From: Turritopsis dohrnii | Taxonomy: Eukaryota > Cnidaria > Hydrozoa > Anthoathecata > Oceaniidae | Direction: 5' to 3' | DNA length: 64,000 nt | NCBI GenBank assembly: GCA_027922465.2 | Contig: BQMF02000037.1 | Location: 1,403,495-1,467,494, forward strand | The notes under the pieces: model-generated | The model's database searches: none | Told to the model about the DNA's origin: nothing | The model's input: only the letters and a program-made list of their open reading frames with translations | Position numbers and translations under genes: made by a program | Shown here: one piece after another, positions 21,326 to 32,929 of the stretch | Layout: each line of letters begins with the position of its first letter | How positions within the stretch are numbered: the stretch's first letter is position 1

Positions 21326-22393
21326 CTATTTTTGACGTTTGTATATCTTATGGACTAGAAAAATAAATAAATCCTTGGGGAAATGTTCCGAATGAGAGTT
21401 AATGAATTCACAAATATTCTTGTAGCTGTCTTCTTCGTACTCTTTGTACACAGTCCGCAAGTCAAGTTTGTTATACAAGTCCTTTATGACGCGAACTGAC
21501 TTTTCGTCATCTTTCCCGTAATTCGCTTTCAGTATTTCCAAATCGGACGGATCGCACCGTTCCAGAGCCTTAACCACCAACCAGGAGCATTTCCTGTCCT
21601 CAATATCGCGACCCACTTTACCCATTACTTCTGGGTCACCGTAACAGTCCAGGTAGTCGTCCTGCACTTGAAAGAACTCTCCTAACTTCATCAGAACTGC
21701 CTCAGCCTCCCTAAATATGTTTGCATCTGTTATTTCGGCAACATGCATGCCAAGTAACACCGGCAAATAAAACGAATAGTACGCCGTCTTATATTTGACG
21801 ATCGATTTGTATTTTTCCATGGTGAATTTCTCCAAGGAGAACTCTTCAGTGGGCGGATCTGATGCAAGCATGTCGAGCTCCTGACCCATTGCCGTCAAGT
21901 AAATGATGCTATGGAATGCTTTGTACAACTGGAAAATGTACGATGTCTCGCTAAAATGGCTATCGACCAAGCGGAAAATACATTGTTCCATCAAGTAGGT
22001 GTCATTGATCGCAACTAAACCGCACTGTTTATACCAGCACGGTTTTCCGCGTCGCAATTCTGAGCGATCCATAATATCGTCAGCAACCAGAAAAACGGCT
22101 TGAAGTATTTCCACGCACCAGCCTAAACAAATAGCTTTGTGGATATCATCTTTGGATGGGCTGCCCTTCCGTAGAAAGTCAACGGTACCAACGACCATCA
22201 TGCCTCTGGACTTCTTGCCGTCAAATGTGTTGTAATCCAATGCTTTTCGTAACCAGCCAGCAGCTTGGCCCAGTTCAGGATCCCTCTCATCCTTTTCCAC
22301 CAATTCATTCACCAGGTTTTGAAAGGCATTGTCAAACTCCTTCTTATAATTTAGAATTTTATCATTGAACTCAAACAGTGCTTTGCTACCCAT
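21326..22393 (-). CDS. FDPS: Farnesyl diphosphate synthase-like prenyltransferase, intronless
   Basis: 355 residues in one uninterrupted frame, near the length of animal cytosolic FPPS, starting MGSKALFEF. It would condense IPP with DMAPP/GPP in the mevalonate-sterol branch. Visible motifs: NTFDGKKSRG (55-64, GGKxNRG position altered but Lys and Arg kept), first Asp-rich motif DDIMD (105-109) with RRGKPCWY after it, GQELDML (170-176), YKSIVKYKTAYYSFYLP (195-211), second Asp-rich motif DDYLD (245-249), GKVGRDIEDRKCSW and the C-terminal KIYKRQK. The residues just before DDIMD read V100-F101, where standard FPPS has Phe-Phe. Animal FPPS genes are usually multi-exon, so this may be a retrocopy or intron-free lineage. 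A 5' fragment of a paralogue lies at 13285-13392. Product specificity is uncertain. Confidence 0.9.
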   Translation of the reverse strand: MGSKALFEFNDKILNYKKEFDNAFQNLVNELVEKDERDPELGQAAGWLRKALDYNTFDGKKSRGMMVVGTVDFLRKGSPSKDDIHKAICLGWCVEILQAVFLVADDIMDRSELRRGKPCWYKQCGLVAINDTYLMEQCIFRLVDSHFSETSYIFQLYKAFHSIIYLTAMGQELDMLASDPPTEEFSLEKFTMEKYKSIVKYKTAYYSFYLPVLLGMHVAEITDANIFREAEAVLMKLGEFFQVQDDYLDCYGDPEVMGKVGRDIEDRKCSWLVVKALERCDPSDLEILKANYGKDDEKSVRVIKDLYNKLDLRTVYKEYEEDSYKNICEFINSHSEHFPKDLFIFLVHKIYKRQK

Positions 22394-24993
22394 TATCTAA
22401 ACACGAAAGTAGTCAGTTAAGTAGAAGTGAATCCAGCAACTGCAACAAAACAAATGCTTTCCTCAATTTTCCAAATCACAAACGATACTTCAATGTAGGA
22501 AGCACTAGTAACAAACGAGAATCAGATTTTTAACGAGAAAGCATGATATAAATAAGTTCAAGTCTAATAAGTTCTAGTCTGTGAAAAAACTGTACTATAT
22601 AAATGAAAAGATCTCTATAAAAAAAACCTAAGATAAAGAATTTTACATTGGAGAGTTACATTTGAATTAAAAATTCTGTTGGACGGAATATGATACTTTC
22701 AATCTGATTTATAATAAGTGGAAGTTGTTATGGACTGCTAGTATTTTTTATCCAATAGACCGTCAATGAAATTCCGAAAAGAAAATGATTGCAAAACACT
22801 ATGAAAACTTTAGAAGGAGTATTGTATTTAAAAATTTGGAATGTACCAGTTATAATCTTCGTCATGAATTGAGTGAATTTTTATTTTCATGTGTTTGCAA
22901 CACTATTTCAAACATTATTACGAATATTTATTACAGGATGGTTCCTCAGTCATAGGGATCAGTCACAAATGAGATTTTTGACCCCTCCTCAACATGCGTC
23001 AACTTTGCCCCTCCCCTTGAGTTTATGTCATCTTCTGGAAAGAGACCCTAATTTTTCTAAGAAAATGAAAAAAGAAATCACAAATTTTAAAGAAACAAAG
23101 CAAAGAGAAGAAACCAATTTTTATAAATTGAACTTTGTTGAAGTCATAGCTGGCTAATGTTTCATAACTCTGGCACAGTAACACTATCCATATATAAATC
23201 AATCTGGAAATCCAATTACAAATTGTTTCTTATCTGAGAATAGTCTTTGGTCACTTTGTTTGGTCTTCAGATAAAATCTCAATAATGGCAATTATATATA
23301 TTTCGTGACTTTCTCTCAACTCCTGCCGCCTGTATAATTTTATTTTATTTTTATTCAACAATAACTTGTGTTGATCTGAGGATACAGAAAAGATGAAAGA
23401 TTTAAGGCCAATCATATTGGAAACCAATGTGGACATCTGAAGTATTACTGGGTTTACATTACAAACCATAAAACATTGTATAGTTGTACAGGGTGTTTCA
23501 AAAAAGTGGAAACAAGAAATATTCCTGCAGCTTTTAAAGTACGTATATATAATCAATTTTATTCTTTATAAATTTTATATCAATGGATCAATTTACAAAA
23601 ACACAGACAGTTATATACATAACAAAGCCACTGTTTTGCAGGCTTGAATACATTTTACATAAGCAACTACTTTAATTGAGAGTCTTATTGTCTTTATAGG
23701 GCCTTTCCTCTTGAAACTCAAACAAGAAACGCCATGCATTTTAACAAATTGCGTAAAAGTTTTATTTTATAATTTCACAATTATGTTAATTTTGTTTGGA
23801 AGATTTAGTTGTCAAATTTCCTTTATTAAGCCACAGACAAATAAAAAATTCTTGATCAATTTAGAATGATGACATCATTTAGGAACACCTCCAGGGAAAA
23901 AAAAGCGTGTATCACAGATCAAAAGTCAAATGAAAAATTGGTTAATCTGTTAATCAAGTTCATCTGCAAATATCGAGATATACAAAAATAATCAAAGTAC
24001 AAGGTGATAACAATCTCAATGATTTATCACACCTCAGGAATTATGAAATCACTTAAAGTTAATAAAACTGAAGACTAATTCAAATATAAAGCGTCTTCTG
24101 AAATACGTTGATGAAGATTTTCACCAAATCACTAAAATTTGAAAAAAATTGTGTTCCCCTCCAGAGATAATAAAAGAAGATCTAAGAATTACAAATTTAA
24201 GAATTACAAGTGGATTTTTATAACCATGCACTTCCAAGATATAGGTCTACATTGTTACATACACGCTTTTTATATAAGAATAATTTTATAAGAACACAAG
24301 CCTCAGATGTGGCAAAAAAATAAGAGCAAAATAAGAACAATCTGAACTCAAGTCATTGTTCCAAAATTAAGAACAGCCTGAGCCTGAATTCTCTCACTGA
24401 TAAACGGTTTAGAAGTTTGGGTTTTTTTTCACTTTTTTTCGCTTTCAATAATGTACGAATGGATCATTACCGAACAGCAACCATGGTTTTTACCAGTTGT
24501 TTTTTAAAAAGATTATAAATCTATTGTTTTCTAATCAGTAATTTACTGATAAATTTATCAGAAATTATCAGTTGTTATAATTTTCCCTCAAACTGTCACA
24601 TTTATCAATCAAGTGATGCAGCAGACAAAGACATTCTTGATATTCCAGCTGAGGAGGAAGTTGAGCTGAGCTGCTGTACCTATCATGAGCTTAAAAGGCT
24701 TTCTTACAACCCACACATGTGAAACCTTTTGTGAGCCTTAAAGATCTCAGACATTTTTTCCAAAAAAAATAAAACTTGTCCCTTTCGCTCTGCTCACAAA
24801 ATATTGAGAAATTCAGTTTAGAAAAGAATTATCTTTTTCATCTGCAAACTTTTGTACGTTCGAATGACACTGTTTTGATTTCATGTGAAGTTATGCACGA
24901 AGCTAAAACTTTTTGGACACACAGCGACAAACGCTTTGCATTTCAAACACCTTTTTGGGTATATATCACGATTTGAATAAACTGATGAATGTA
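22394..24993. other. Intergenic; G/C-rich MITE relic and dispersed repeats, no confident gene
   Basis: Bases about 22945-23045 are, on the minus strand, a relic of the GTTGACG/GGGGAGGGG family seen at 57900-58380 (shared TTTGACCCC, GCGTCAACTTTG, CACAAATGA). Bases 24270-24400 duplicate 11575-11700 inversely. Near 24618-24712 an open stretch (ILDIPAEEEVELSCC..) follows an acceptor-like ATGCAG and ends in TGA. It could be a terminal exon but is unrecognised. Confidence 0.4.
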
Positions 24994-25080
24994 ACTAGCT
25001 TTCGGAGGCGTCTCCCTCCTTGCTCACATCTACTTTTAAAATTTTTTTGAGCATGGAGGGAGACGCCTTCAAAAGCCAGT
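24994..25080. repeat. 87-bp hairpin element
   Basis: Arms of about 33 bp share GGCGTCTCCCTCC.TGCTCA and are inverted around a T-rich loop, with a few mismatches. A small fold-back MITE. Confidence 0.6.
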
Positions 25081-25764
25081 CACAATATCAAATACATGCA
25101 TGGATTTGTCAAAGGTTTGGTCATTTTCGTCAATTCAACTGAATTTTCCTGACTGATGTGTGCCGTTAAACTAATGAATAATAAGGGGTATCTCAGAAAG
25201 ACTTATCCGCAACTATCAGTGTCTATTTCTCAACAAACATTTGTCTTCATTCAGTATATACAATATATAGCTATACAATATAAAATTTTCAAGACAAAAG
25301 GATTATTCTTCAGAAAGTTGAAGAAAAACACACAGATTTGCATCATAAATTTCTTAAAAATCAATTAAACTTTAACATCTTTACACAATCAGACGAGTAC
25401 AAACATAATTATTGTCATTAGAAACAAATAACCGCGCAAGTTTGTAAACATCAGAAACAACAGCAGGGAGAGTAGAATGGGGGTGAGATTTTTGAAAATC
25501 AAAGAAAAACACTTGAAATATATATACCTGAATACCTAGGACTCTTTGATAGTAATTTACATATATGGGCGTATCAATTTATACCAGAAAATGGAGAATT
25601 TTGTCGAATAGACAGAAACATTTGGCGAATCAAAGTAAGAGAACATGTTCGTATTTCTTTATTCCGCATTATCAGCTTATTTTGTATCTTGATGGTAAAA
25701 GATTTTCTTTACTACTTTTGTCTCAAAGGTCTGGACAACTGAGTCTACCTTAGAAATATGCAAA
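25081..25764. other. 5' flank of ULK3-like gene, nothing recognised
   Basis: AT-rich sequence with short open frames (25156-25368, 25565-25753) lacking domains. It presumably contains the promoter or 5' UTR of the kinase gene, but no specific motif can be assigned. Confidence 0.35.
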
Positions 25765-27162
25765 ATGGCGGGGAAGTCGTGTGCTGCTTCCAGACTTTCG
25801 TTTTCACCTCCTCACATGAAAGATTTTATTTTGACTGAAAAACTGGGCCAAGGAACGTATGCTACTGTGTATAAGGGATACAGGAAAGGAAACAATAGAG
25901 AAATTGTAGCCGTAAAATGCATAAAGAGATCATCACTTAGTAAAAACTCATCTGAAAATTTGCTTCGTGAAATAGAAATATTGAAATCATTGGACCATGA
26001 ACACATTGTGAAACTTAAAGATTTTCAATGGGATGATAACAATGTATTTCTTATTTTGGAATATTGTAGTGGGGGTGATTTATCCACGTTTATTAAGAAA
26101 TTCAAACGGTTGCCTGAAAGTATTGCTCAAAAATTTCTTCGACAGCTGGCACTGGCATTACGTTACATTCGAGAAAAGAATATATCCCATATGGATTTGA
26201 AGCCTCAGAACCTACTTTTGGAATCTAAAGATAATCTAACATTAAAAGTCGGTGACTTTGGATTTGCACAGTATCTTTTAGGCAAAGAGGGCCATGAAAA
26301 TCTTCGTGGTTCACCATTATACATGGCTGTAGAAATGTTTAGTTCTGATTCCTATGATGCATCAGTAGATTTATGGTCAACAGGTGTTATATTATTTGAA
26401 ACACTTTTTGGTTATGCCCCTTTTGCTTCCAAGACGTTTGAAGAGCTAGAATTGAAGATACTATCCAACGAGGAAATACAAATACCCGATCACACAGAAA
26501 TATCACTGCAGTGTAGAGAACTATTAAAAGGTCTTTTACAAAGAGACCCAAGTAAAAGAATTTCTTTTGATGACTTTTTTAATCACTCTTTCGTTGACTT
26601 AGAACATGCTCCAAGCCAAGAATGTTTACCAAAAGCTATTAGTGTAGTAACCGAAGCTGTGCATTTTGACCAGGCAAAAGACTACAAAAGAGCTATTGAT
26701 TTCTATTGTAAAGCTTTGTCATACTTTTTACCTGCAATAGACTTTGAAAAGAACATTGAGAAGAAGTCTGCCATGCGATTAAAAGCAGAGCAGTATATCA
26801 ACAGGGCAGAACAACTCAAAACTTACCAAAAGCAAGTGCAGAGAAAGAAACTGGAAAGAAGTCTTTCAACAAAAACCTGTGCTGAAAGGTTACCTGGTTT
26901 TAAGGAAGCTTTGCATCATGCAGAAATGGGAGAGCAGTATGATGATGCCAGGCAATATGAAAAAGCTCTAAAAGAGTATTATTCTGGAATTGATCTTTGT
27001 ATGTCCATTTTATCAAAAATTGGCAGCAACAATGAGACCCATCGAATCGTTAAAGATAGAGCAGAGCATATGATTGCAAGAGCTGAAGAGTTAACTGCTT
27101 ATAAAGAACTTCTGAAGAAAGAAAAAGACATCACTAATGTCACGGCATGTTGCATACAATAA
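25765..27162 (+). CDS. ULK3: ULK3-like serine/threonine kinase with two MIT domains, intronless
   Basis: 465 residues; start MAGKSCAASRLSF. The kinase domain spans about 21-272, with glycine loop GQGTYATV (28-35), VAVK Lys51, catalytic HMDLKPQN (Asp144; human ULK3 has HLDLKPQN as I recall), DFG 164-166, GSPLYMAVEM at the activation-segment end, and DLWSTGVILFE. Two MIT-type three-helix repeats follow (about 278-352, ACISVV-like AISVVTEAVHFDQAKDY; and about 376-452, ALHHAEMGEQYDDARQYEKA). They end in A+AEEL signatures that bind ESCRT-III tails. In vertebrates ULK3 acts in the abscission checkpoint, autophagy and Hedgehog signalling. Two oddities: no introns in a family that is normally multi-exon, and Val in place of Pro in the APE motif. 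No poly(A) relic follows the stop. Confidence 0.9.
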   Translation: MAGKSCAASRLSFSPPHMKDFILTEKLGQGTYATVYKGYRKGNNREIVAVKCIKRSSLSKNSSENLLREIEILKSLDHEHIVKLKDFQWDDNNVFLILEYCSGGDLSTFIKKFKRLPESIAQKFLRQLALALRYIREKNISHMDLKPQNLLLESKDNLTLKVGDFGFAQYLLGKEGHENLRGSPLYMAVEMFSSDSYDASVDLWSTGVILFETLFGYAPFASKTFEELELKILSNEEIQIPDHTEISLQCRELLKGLLQRDPSKRISFDDFFNHSFVDLEHAPSQECLPKAISVVTEAVHFDQAKDYKRAIDFYCKALSYFLPAIDFEKNIEKKSAMRLKAEQYINRAEQLKTYQKQVQRKKLERSLSTKTCAERLPGFKEALHHAEMGEQYDDARQYEKALKEYYSGIDLCMSILSKIGSNNETHRIVKDRAEHMIARAEELTAYKELLKKEKDITNVTACCIQ

Positions 27163-27777
27163 TTTCTCGAATTTCAAATTTTATGTATATATATATATAA
27201 CTATAAATTGTCAGTAAAAATTTCCATTGGCCTTCAACTTAACGGTTCTGTCGTAACATTCTATATATATTCTTCTTAAAGAGATTCCTGTGTCCAGAAT
27301 GATACTTCAAGGGATGATAGAACTCACAAAGTTGTTTAAGGAGTCTGTTAACAGTTTTTTGAAATTCTGTTTTCTTGGGCAAATATCAGGGCTTTAGCTA
27401 GGCCATTTTCCCAATTGATTCTAATCACATTCAATTTCCCAATTAGATAGTGATTTTTTTTGACTCTGCCTATCTAAAATTATTTCAATGAGAAGTGTTA
27501 CCTACTATCTTTTTACATCATAGATAGGCATTGCGTAAATTGAACATAAGTTTTTAAAAATGAAATATCTCAATTATGAAACATATACTGAAAAAAAGAA
27601 GTTTGCTTGCAGTACATTTTTTATAAAAGTCATGATGTAGGAAAATTTAAAAATTGTTTGTGATAGCATTAATGCTGAGGATCTTTGATATACTGTGAAA
27701 ATAGAAATGTTTCTTGCATTTGATTTTGGAGAGATTACTACTACTTTTAGCATTTTTTTTCCTTCAGGCTTTTAAAT
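27163..27777. other. 3' flank of ULK3-like gene, nothing recognised
   Basis: A TATATA run just after the stop, then AT-rich anonymous sequence. No gene or clear repeat structure. Confidence 0.4.
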
Positions 27778-30062
27778 TACCGTAATTCCTCTAATAAACG
27801 CCATCCTCTATTGAACGACGCACTTATAGCCAAACATTTATAATGAACGCCTCCCTCTAATAAACGCCGCATCTTAAAAAGCAGTGTTTGTTAGAAAACA
27901 GGCCAATCCAGATATAATTTAAAATTTTCAATTCTAACCTCACCAAAAGCTATGAAATCAACTCTCAACTCTCAACCCCAGATGTTGATTGCTCTGACAA
28001 GCAGATCAATAGAATCACACCGACCATCTGTGATTTAAAATTTAATGCTGATTCGTACCTGAAATCTTTCAAAAAATGTGTTAAAGCTGGAAAAGCCTCT
28101 GGTCAGGACAATATATCTTCAGACCTCCTAAAAACAATTGGTCCAATGAACAGTGGACTTAACTATGTAATCAAAAACTGTATGGAAGAAGGAAAATTTC
28201 CAGATGCATGGAAAACAGCTAAAATCAAATTCCTTCACAAAAAGGGTAGCAAATCATCATGTGACAATTACCGTCCAATTTCCTTGCTTAGCATTCCTAG
28301 TAAAGTCCTTGAAGGAATGGTAACACAACAAATGCAAGATCATTTACTATCAAATAACCTACTGAGTCAACATCAATGGGGCTTCAGAGCCGGTCGCTCC
28401 ACTGAATCACTTCTCCTGAGCAACACCGAGAAGTGGATCAAAGCTGTTGATGAAGGAAAGGTGGTAGGCATCATATTCATTGACTTTAAGAAGGCCTTTG
28501 ATTGCGTCCCTCACAAAGTCCTCTTGAAGAAGCTCCAATCTGTTGGCATATCCTGCAAATTTTATGAATTCCTTGAAAGCTACCTTACGAATAGACTCCA
28601 GTTTACATCAATAAACAAGTCAGTCTCCACTCTTGAAAGCGTAGACAGCGGTGTACCACAAGGATCCATTATTGGTCCACCATGCTTTTCTATGTCCATA
28701 AATGATTTACCAGAAGAAGTTGACGACGCTGAGACCGAGATGTTTGCTGATGACTCGACTGAAACATGTATAAGTGACACACATCAAGATCTCTTCAGAC
28801 AGATTCAGTCTACTCTAAACGATTTATCATCCTGGTCCAAAAGGAACGGATTTACAATCCATGCAAGTATCGGCAAGACTGAAATCATGTTACTATCAAG
28901 GAAAAAATTCATCGGTCCCTTGCCCAACTTTACCCTTGGAAGGGATAGTGTCAATGTCACAAATTCAGCCAAGTGTCTAGGTTTGCACATTGATGACAAT
29001 CTTACCTGGTCAGTTCACGTAACTAAACTAATCAAGAATTATCGTGCAAAAGTGAAGTCACTTTACTCTATGCGCTTCATGAGTAATATCGACCTCAGTA
29101 GATTTTATTTCTCTGCAATCTTGCCATCAATACTCTACTGCATATCCGTTTGGGGTGGGTGCTCAAAAAGCCTGATGGACAGTGTTAATAATGTTCATGT
29201 CAAAGCAGCACGTTTTATTTGCAGAGTCAAAAAGATAATACCAGATCAGGAGGTATTGCATCAATGTTGTTGGAAACCACTTTCGTGGTATTACAAACGC
29301 CGAGCTGCGTGTATTGCGTATAACATCTTTAATGACGAAAACCACCCACTCAACCACCTTCTCTCAAAACGTAATCCAAACCGAAGGCTACGGAATGTCC
29401 TAAAATTTGACAACCCACCATTTAAAACTGCTAAATATAAGCAGTCGTTCTGCTACAGAGCTACGGTGATCTGGAACAACATCTCTGACGTAATGAAAGA
29501 AAATAGCTACAACTGTTTTCGAAACATGATATCCAAAAACATCAGGACCCTTGATGAAATCTTGATATATCGACCATATGGTGGAAGAGCACGAGAATCT
29601 GAGTATTTTTACTATTAGTTTTTGAATGAGTTTAGTTTTTTACATGATTAAAGTTTTCAACGTATATGTGGTAATCAAATCGTGATACCAAAGTCGCTAA
29701 TTCTTCTGCAAATTCACTTTACATTCTATTAGAACTTTCGATATTTTTAATTTTAACTAATTTATATATATTCAAATGCAGTTTTATCTAAGGTTGGTTG
29801 AACTAGCACTATTTGTGTCTCAACTTGTTTTAAGCCAACTATGGTCTCACTCATTCCAGTTCATAACTACTGCGCATGTGGCTAATTCTCATTTCCTGGA
29901 TTATGAAGTTCTGAAACTCTCTATTTCATGTTTTGAATTGTTTTAAATTGTTTTTTAAATAGTTTTTAAATAATATATTCATTTTTTAATTTTTAATTAT
30001 ACTTTATAGTAGGTCCACATCAGTCTATGACTGCGTACATTGTAAGTATGACCTTCTTTACC

Positions 30063-30093
<31 letters not shown>

Positions 30094-30353
30094 AAATTGT
30101 TCATGTCGTGAAAGAGGACGGCAACAGTGATATTGATATTCTTTGAAGTTTTTGTGTAATGTGAATTTTGTTTTAAAACATTTCCTCACAATCTTTCTTA
30201 AAGTTTTAAGTATATAAAAGAAAACATAGTTGTTTAAAGTCTGTTTTTATCTCATTTTTGATTTTGTAATTAATGCCGCCCTCTATTAAACGCTGCATCC
30301 AAAAGTTGGTATTTTTAATAAACGTCGAGGCGTTTATTAGAGGAAATACGGAA
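27778..30353. mobile_element. TIR element (GCGTTTATTAGAGG family) carrying a LINE insert
   Basis: The left end TACCGTAATTCCTCTAATAAACGCC and right end (complement of TTCCGTATTTCCTCTAATAAACGCC) are inverted repeats, differing at a few positions. Subterminal copies of CCTC..TAATAAACGCC recur inside. It is the same family as 16818-17301. Most of its length (about 27910-30095) is a nested retrotransposon. TA target sites are likely but degenerate on the right. Confidence 0.6.
27915..30095 (+). mobile_element. 5'-truncated LINE-type retrotransposon with (AAAT)n tail
   Basis: One open frame runs from about 27930 to the stop at 29618. It starts in the RT fingers (VKAGKASGQDNISSDLL) and includes NYRPISLLSIPSKVLE, catalytic FIDFKKAFDCV, GVPQGSIIGP and FADDSTETC, then a C-terminal region with SFCYRATVIWNNI. 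The family is CR1/L2/jockey-like but clearly different in sequence from the element at 14381. The first ATG in frame (28146) is probably not a natural start, since coding extends upstream. The 3' UTR ends in AAATAAAT repeats at about 30063-30092. RT core intact; no endonuclease. Confidence 0.8.
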
Positions 30354-30459
30354 TGCTTTGTTGGGCATTTTTGTTAATTTGAATTATTCAATTTCCGCGC
30401 GCTATGCGTAGGAAATTGTTTGGTTTACACATTCTATCTAATTATCTATCTAATCTATC

Positions 30460-32788
30460 GAGGTTCGGAATTCCCGAGTTACAAAACCGAGTTACAAAAC
30501 CGAGTTACGCATTATGACGTCACAAACCGAGTTACTAACTCGGAAATTTTATTTTGTTTTATTTTTTCCGAGTTACTAACTCGGAAATTTTATTTTGTTT
30601 TATTTTTTCCGAGTTACTAACTCGGGAATTTTATTTTGTTTTATTTTTTCCGAGTTACTAACTCGGGAATTTTATTCTTATAAAATATTCTCGAGTTACT
30701 AACTCGGAAAATTTTATCTGCTATACGTTTTTAATTTTCAGTTTGCTTTATGTTTTTCGAGTTAGTGGCTAAGAATTAAATCACAAAATGAAATGAAACA
30801 CTGCAAGTTCACCAAATGATGTATCCACTGTTGCGTATTAAGAGTTATTTTTTTAGTTAATTAAAACTTGGAGTAAATCAATAACAGTAATATTTAGCTT
30901 TTATTAGCTTTTCGTTAGATTTGATTGATGGTGGAAATGATGTTATCGTTCAGCTTTTTGGCAATTTTTTTAGTCAAAAAAGGAGCAAACTATAAAGGTG
31001 CTTCGACGTTCGTGAAAATGTGCATTTTAGGAAAAATTGACACTAAATTCTAAAAGTGCTTCGATAGTAGAAACTAAGTTCAAATCAAGGGTGACAATTT
31101 CGATGGGGGTCAATTTTTACACTTTGCTCAAAAGTGTGCTCGGGAAGTATAAACGAGGATTTTAGTGACCGACTGAAATGTTACCCGACCACGACTATTT
31201 AAATATATAGAAATATCTTCATGAAAATTTATATTCAATAATACTGATTGCATTTATGTCGTATATTGTGGGTCATGAGATCCGGAAATACTTTTCCTAA
31301 ACAGCAACACAATTTATTAAATTTACAGTAAGAATCAAAAATGTTTTGCTGGACAACATTTAGGCGAAAATTGTCGCCGAAAATTTGTGCAGCGAAATTA
31401 GAAGTTTCCCGCCGAAATTTTTGGATTTTATCCCTTTTTTGTTTTTGGTGTTTTAAGCTGTATGAAGGTCGATGAAATACTTCTTTCAGTCGATTTATTC
31501 TTTTCAGCAATTAAAATTACTTTTAAACCGAACATCGTGAAGCACTTCTTTTTTGACTTTAGGACACCGATGGTGGAGTAAGGTCAAATCAAGCGGCGTA
31601 TTGTTTTTTAATCTAGGAACGAAAGGTCGTTTCACAAGTAGAATATTAAACTCGATGAAATGCTTAAAATTTGGATATTCCGAAAACAACTTTGCAACTA
31701 TCTTACTGTTTAATAAAATATGGTAGAATTTTGTTAACTTGCTTTCTTTTGTTAAACGTTCAGACAAGTCTTCTTGTTTATGTCGCGCAGTCATTCCAGT
31801 GTTATAACAATAGCAGTTCGAAATTAAAAACCCGTTCAGATACAAATAGACCATGAGAACAATTTGTTATGGAGTGTGCTTTTTAAATGATTGCGTGCAC
31901 AGAGAAACCATGTAAACTATGCGAAAAACAAGTTTTCAAAATCAAAGTAACATTGTTCTTCTTGCTTTATTTCACCCAAACTATTTTGTGCCACTATTAG
32001 ATTAGATCTCTATCCACTAATAACTCTTAATACGTTATAGTGTATGCATCATTTGGTGAACTTATAGTGTTATCCTTCCTTGTGGTTTAAGTTCCAGTGC
32101 TAAAATACTTTTATTTATCAATTTTGTGATAACATATAATGTGCTGATATATCACTTCGGTGATATAGGTCCCCATTTGTAGTTATGCACATACACATAG
32201 TCAATACAAGTGCGAATTTGAAGCTGAAGCACTTTGAAAATTAAGTGCACCTCAGGCACAAATAGCAAATTCGTAACCAGCATAGTCAAATTTTTTTATG
32301 GAAAATTTAGGCTCATAATGAATTGTTTGAAAATTTGGTCCGAAATTCTCTTTTAATTTCACTTTCATTTCAAGTCATTTTGTGATTTAGTTTTTAGACA
32401 CTAACTCGAAAAACATAAAGCAAACTAAAAATTAAAAACGTATAGCAGATAAAATTTTCCGAGTTAGTAACTCGGGAATATTTTATAAGAATAAAATTTC
32501 CGAGTAAGTAACTCGGAAAAAATAAAACAAAATAAAATTCCCGAGTTAGTAACTCGGAAAAAATAAAACAAAATAAAATTTCCGAGTTAGTAACTCGGAA
32601 AAAATAAAACAAAATAAAATTCCCGAGTTAGTAACTCGGAAAAAATAAAACAAAATAAAATTTCCGAGTTAGTAACTCGGAAAAAATAAAACAAAATAAA
32701 ATTTCCGAGTTAGTAACTCGGTTTGTGACGTCATAATGCGTAACTCGGTTTTGTAACTCGGTTTTGTAACTCGGGAATTCCGAACCTC
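30460..32788. mobile_element. 2.3-kb Mutator-like element, 41-bp-unit TIRs, perfect 9-bp TSD
   Basis: The ends are GAGGTTCGGAATTCCCGAG and its complement. Identical 9-bp duplications TAATCTATC lie at 30451-30459 and 32789-32797. Each TIR contains an array of 41-bp units, a CCGAGTTAcTAACTCGG near-palindrome followed by a T-rich spacer. There are about four on the left (30527 to about 30700) and about six on the right (about 32457-32720). A GAGTTACGCATTATGACGTC block occurs on both sides. Inner inverted repeats continue at about 30800-30850 / 32015-32075 (TTCACCAAATGATG). Length, long TIRs and TSD fit a MULE; no MuDR transposase is visible. Confidence 0.8.
31235..31854 (-). pseudogene. Unknown reading-frame pair inside the Mutator-like element
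   Basis: Two minus-strand open stretches abut: 31854-31504 (116 codons, KLFSEYPNFKHFIEFNILL, then a TPLDLTLLHH segment) and 31510-31235 (91 codons, LKRINRLKEVFHRP). A single frame change at about 31505 would join them into about 200 residues. I recognise no domain, and they do not resemble MuDR transposase. They may be element-specific cargo or chance. Weak. Confidence 0.25.
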
Positions 32789-32929
32789 TAATCTATCTCT
32801 GTCACAGTTTTTCGTCGTTTTCGGAAAGTCTGTGACTGACCCAAAACTCTATGCTAAGTGTTATACAAAAGGACTTTAGGACGTCTATCCGTGGTGGAGT
32901 TTTAGTCAAACCTCTCAATTATGTTGACA

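Noticed and set aside
32394..32612. Repeat-rich frame near the right TIR of the Mutator-like element
   Set aside because: Translation of the 41-bp TIR units, not a gene; the left-side frame at 30420-30620 is the mirror case.
30527..32720. CRISPR-like array (palindromic repeat at 41-bp spacing)
   Set aside because: The spacers are the same T-rich sequence in every unit and the array is a transposon TIR in an animal genome.
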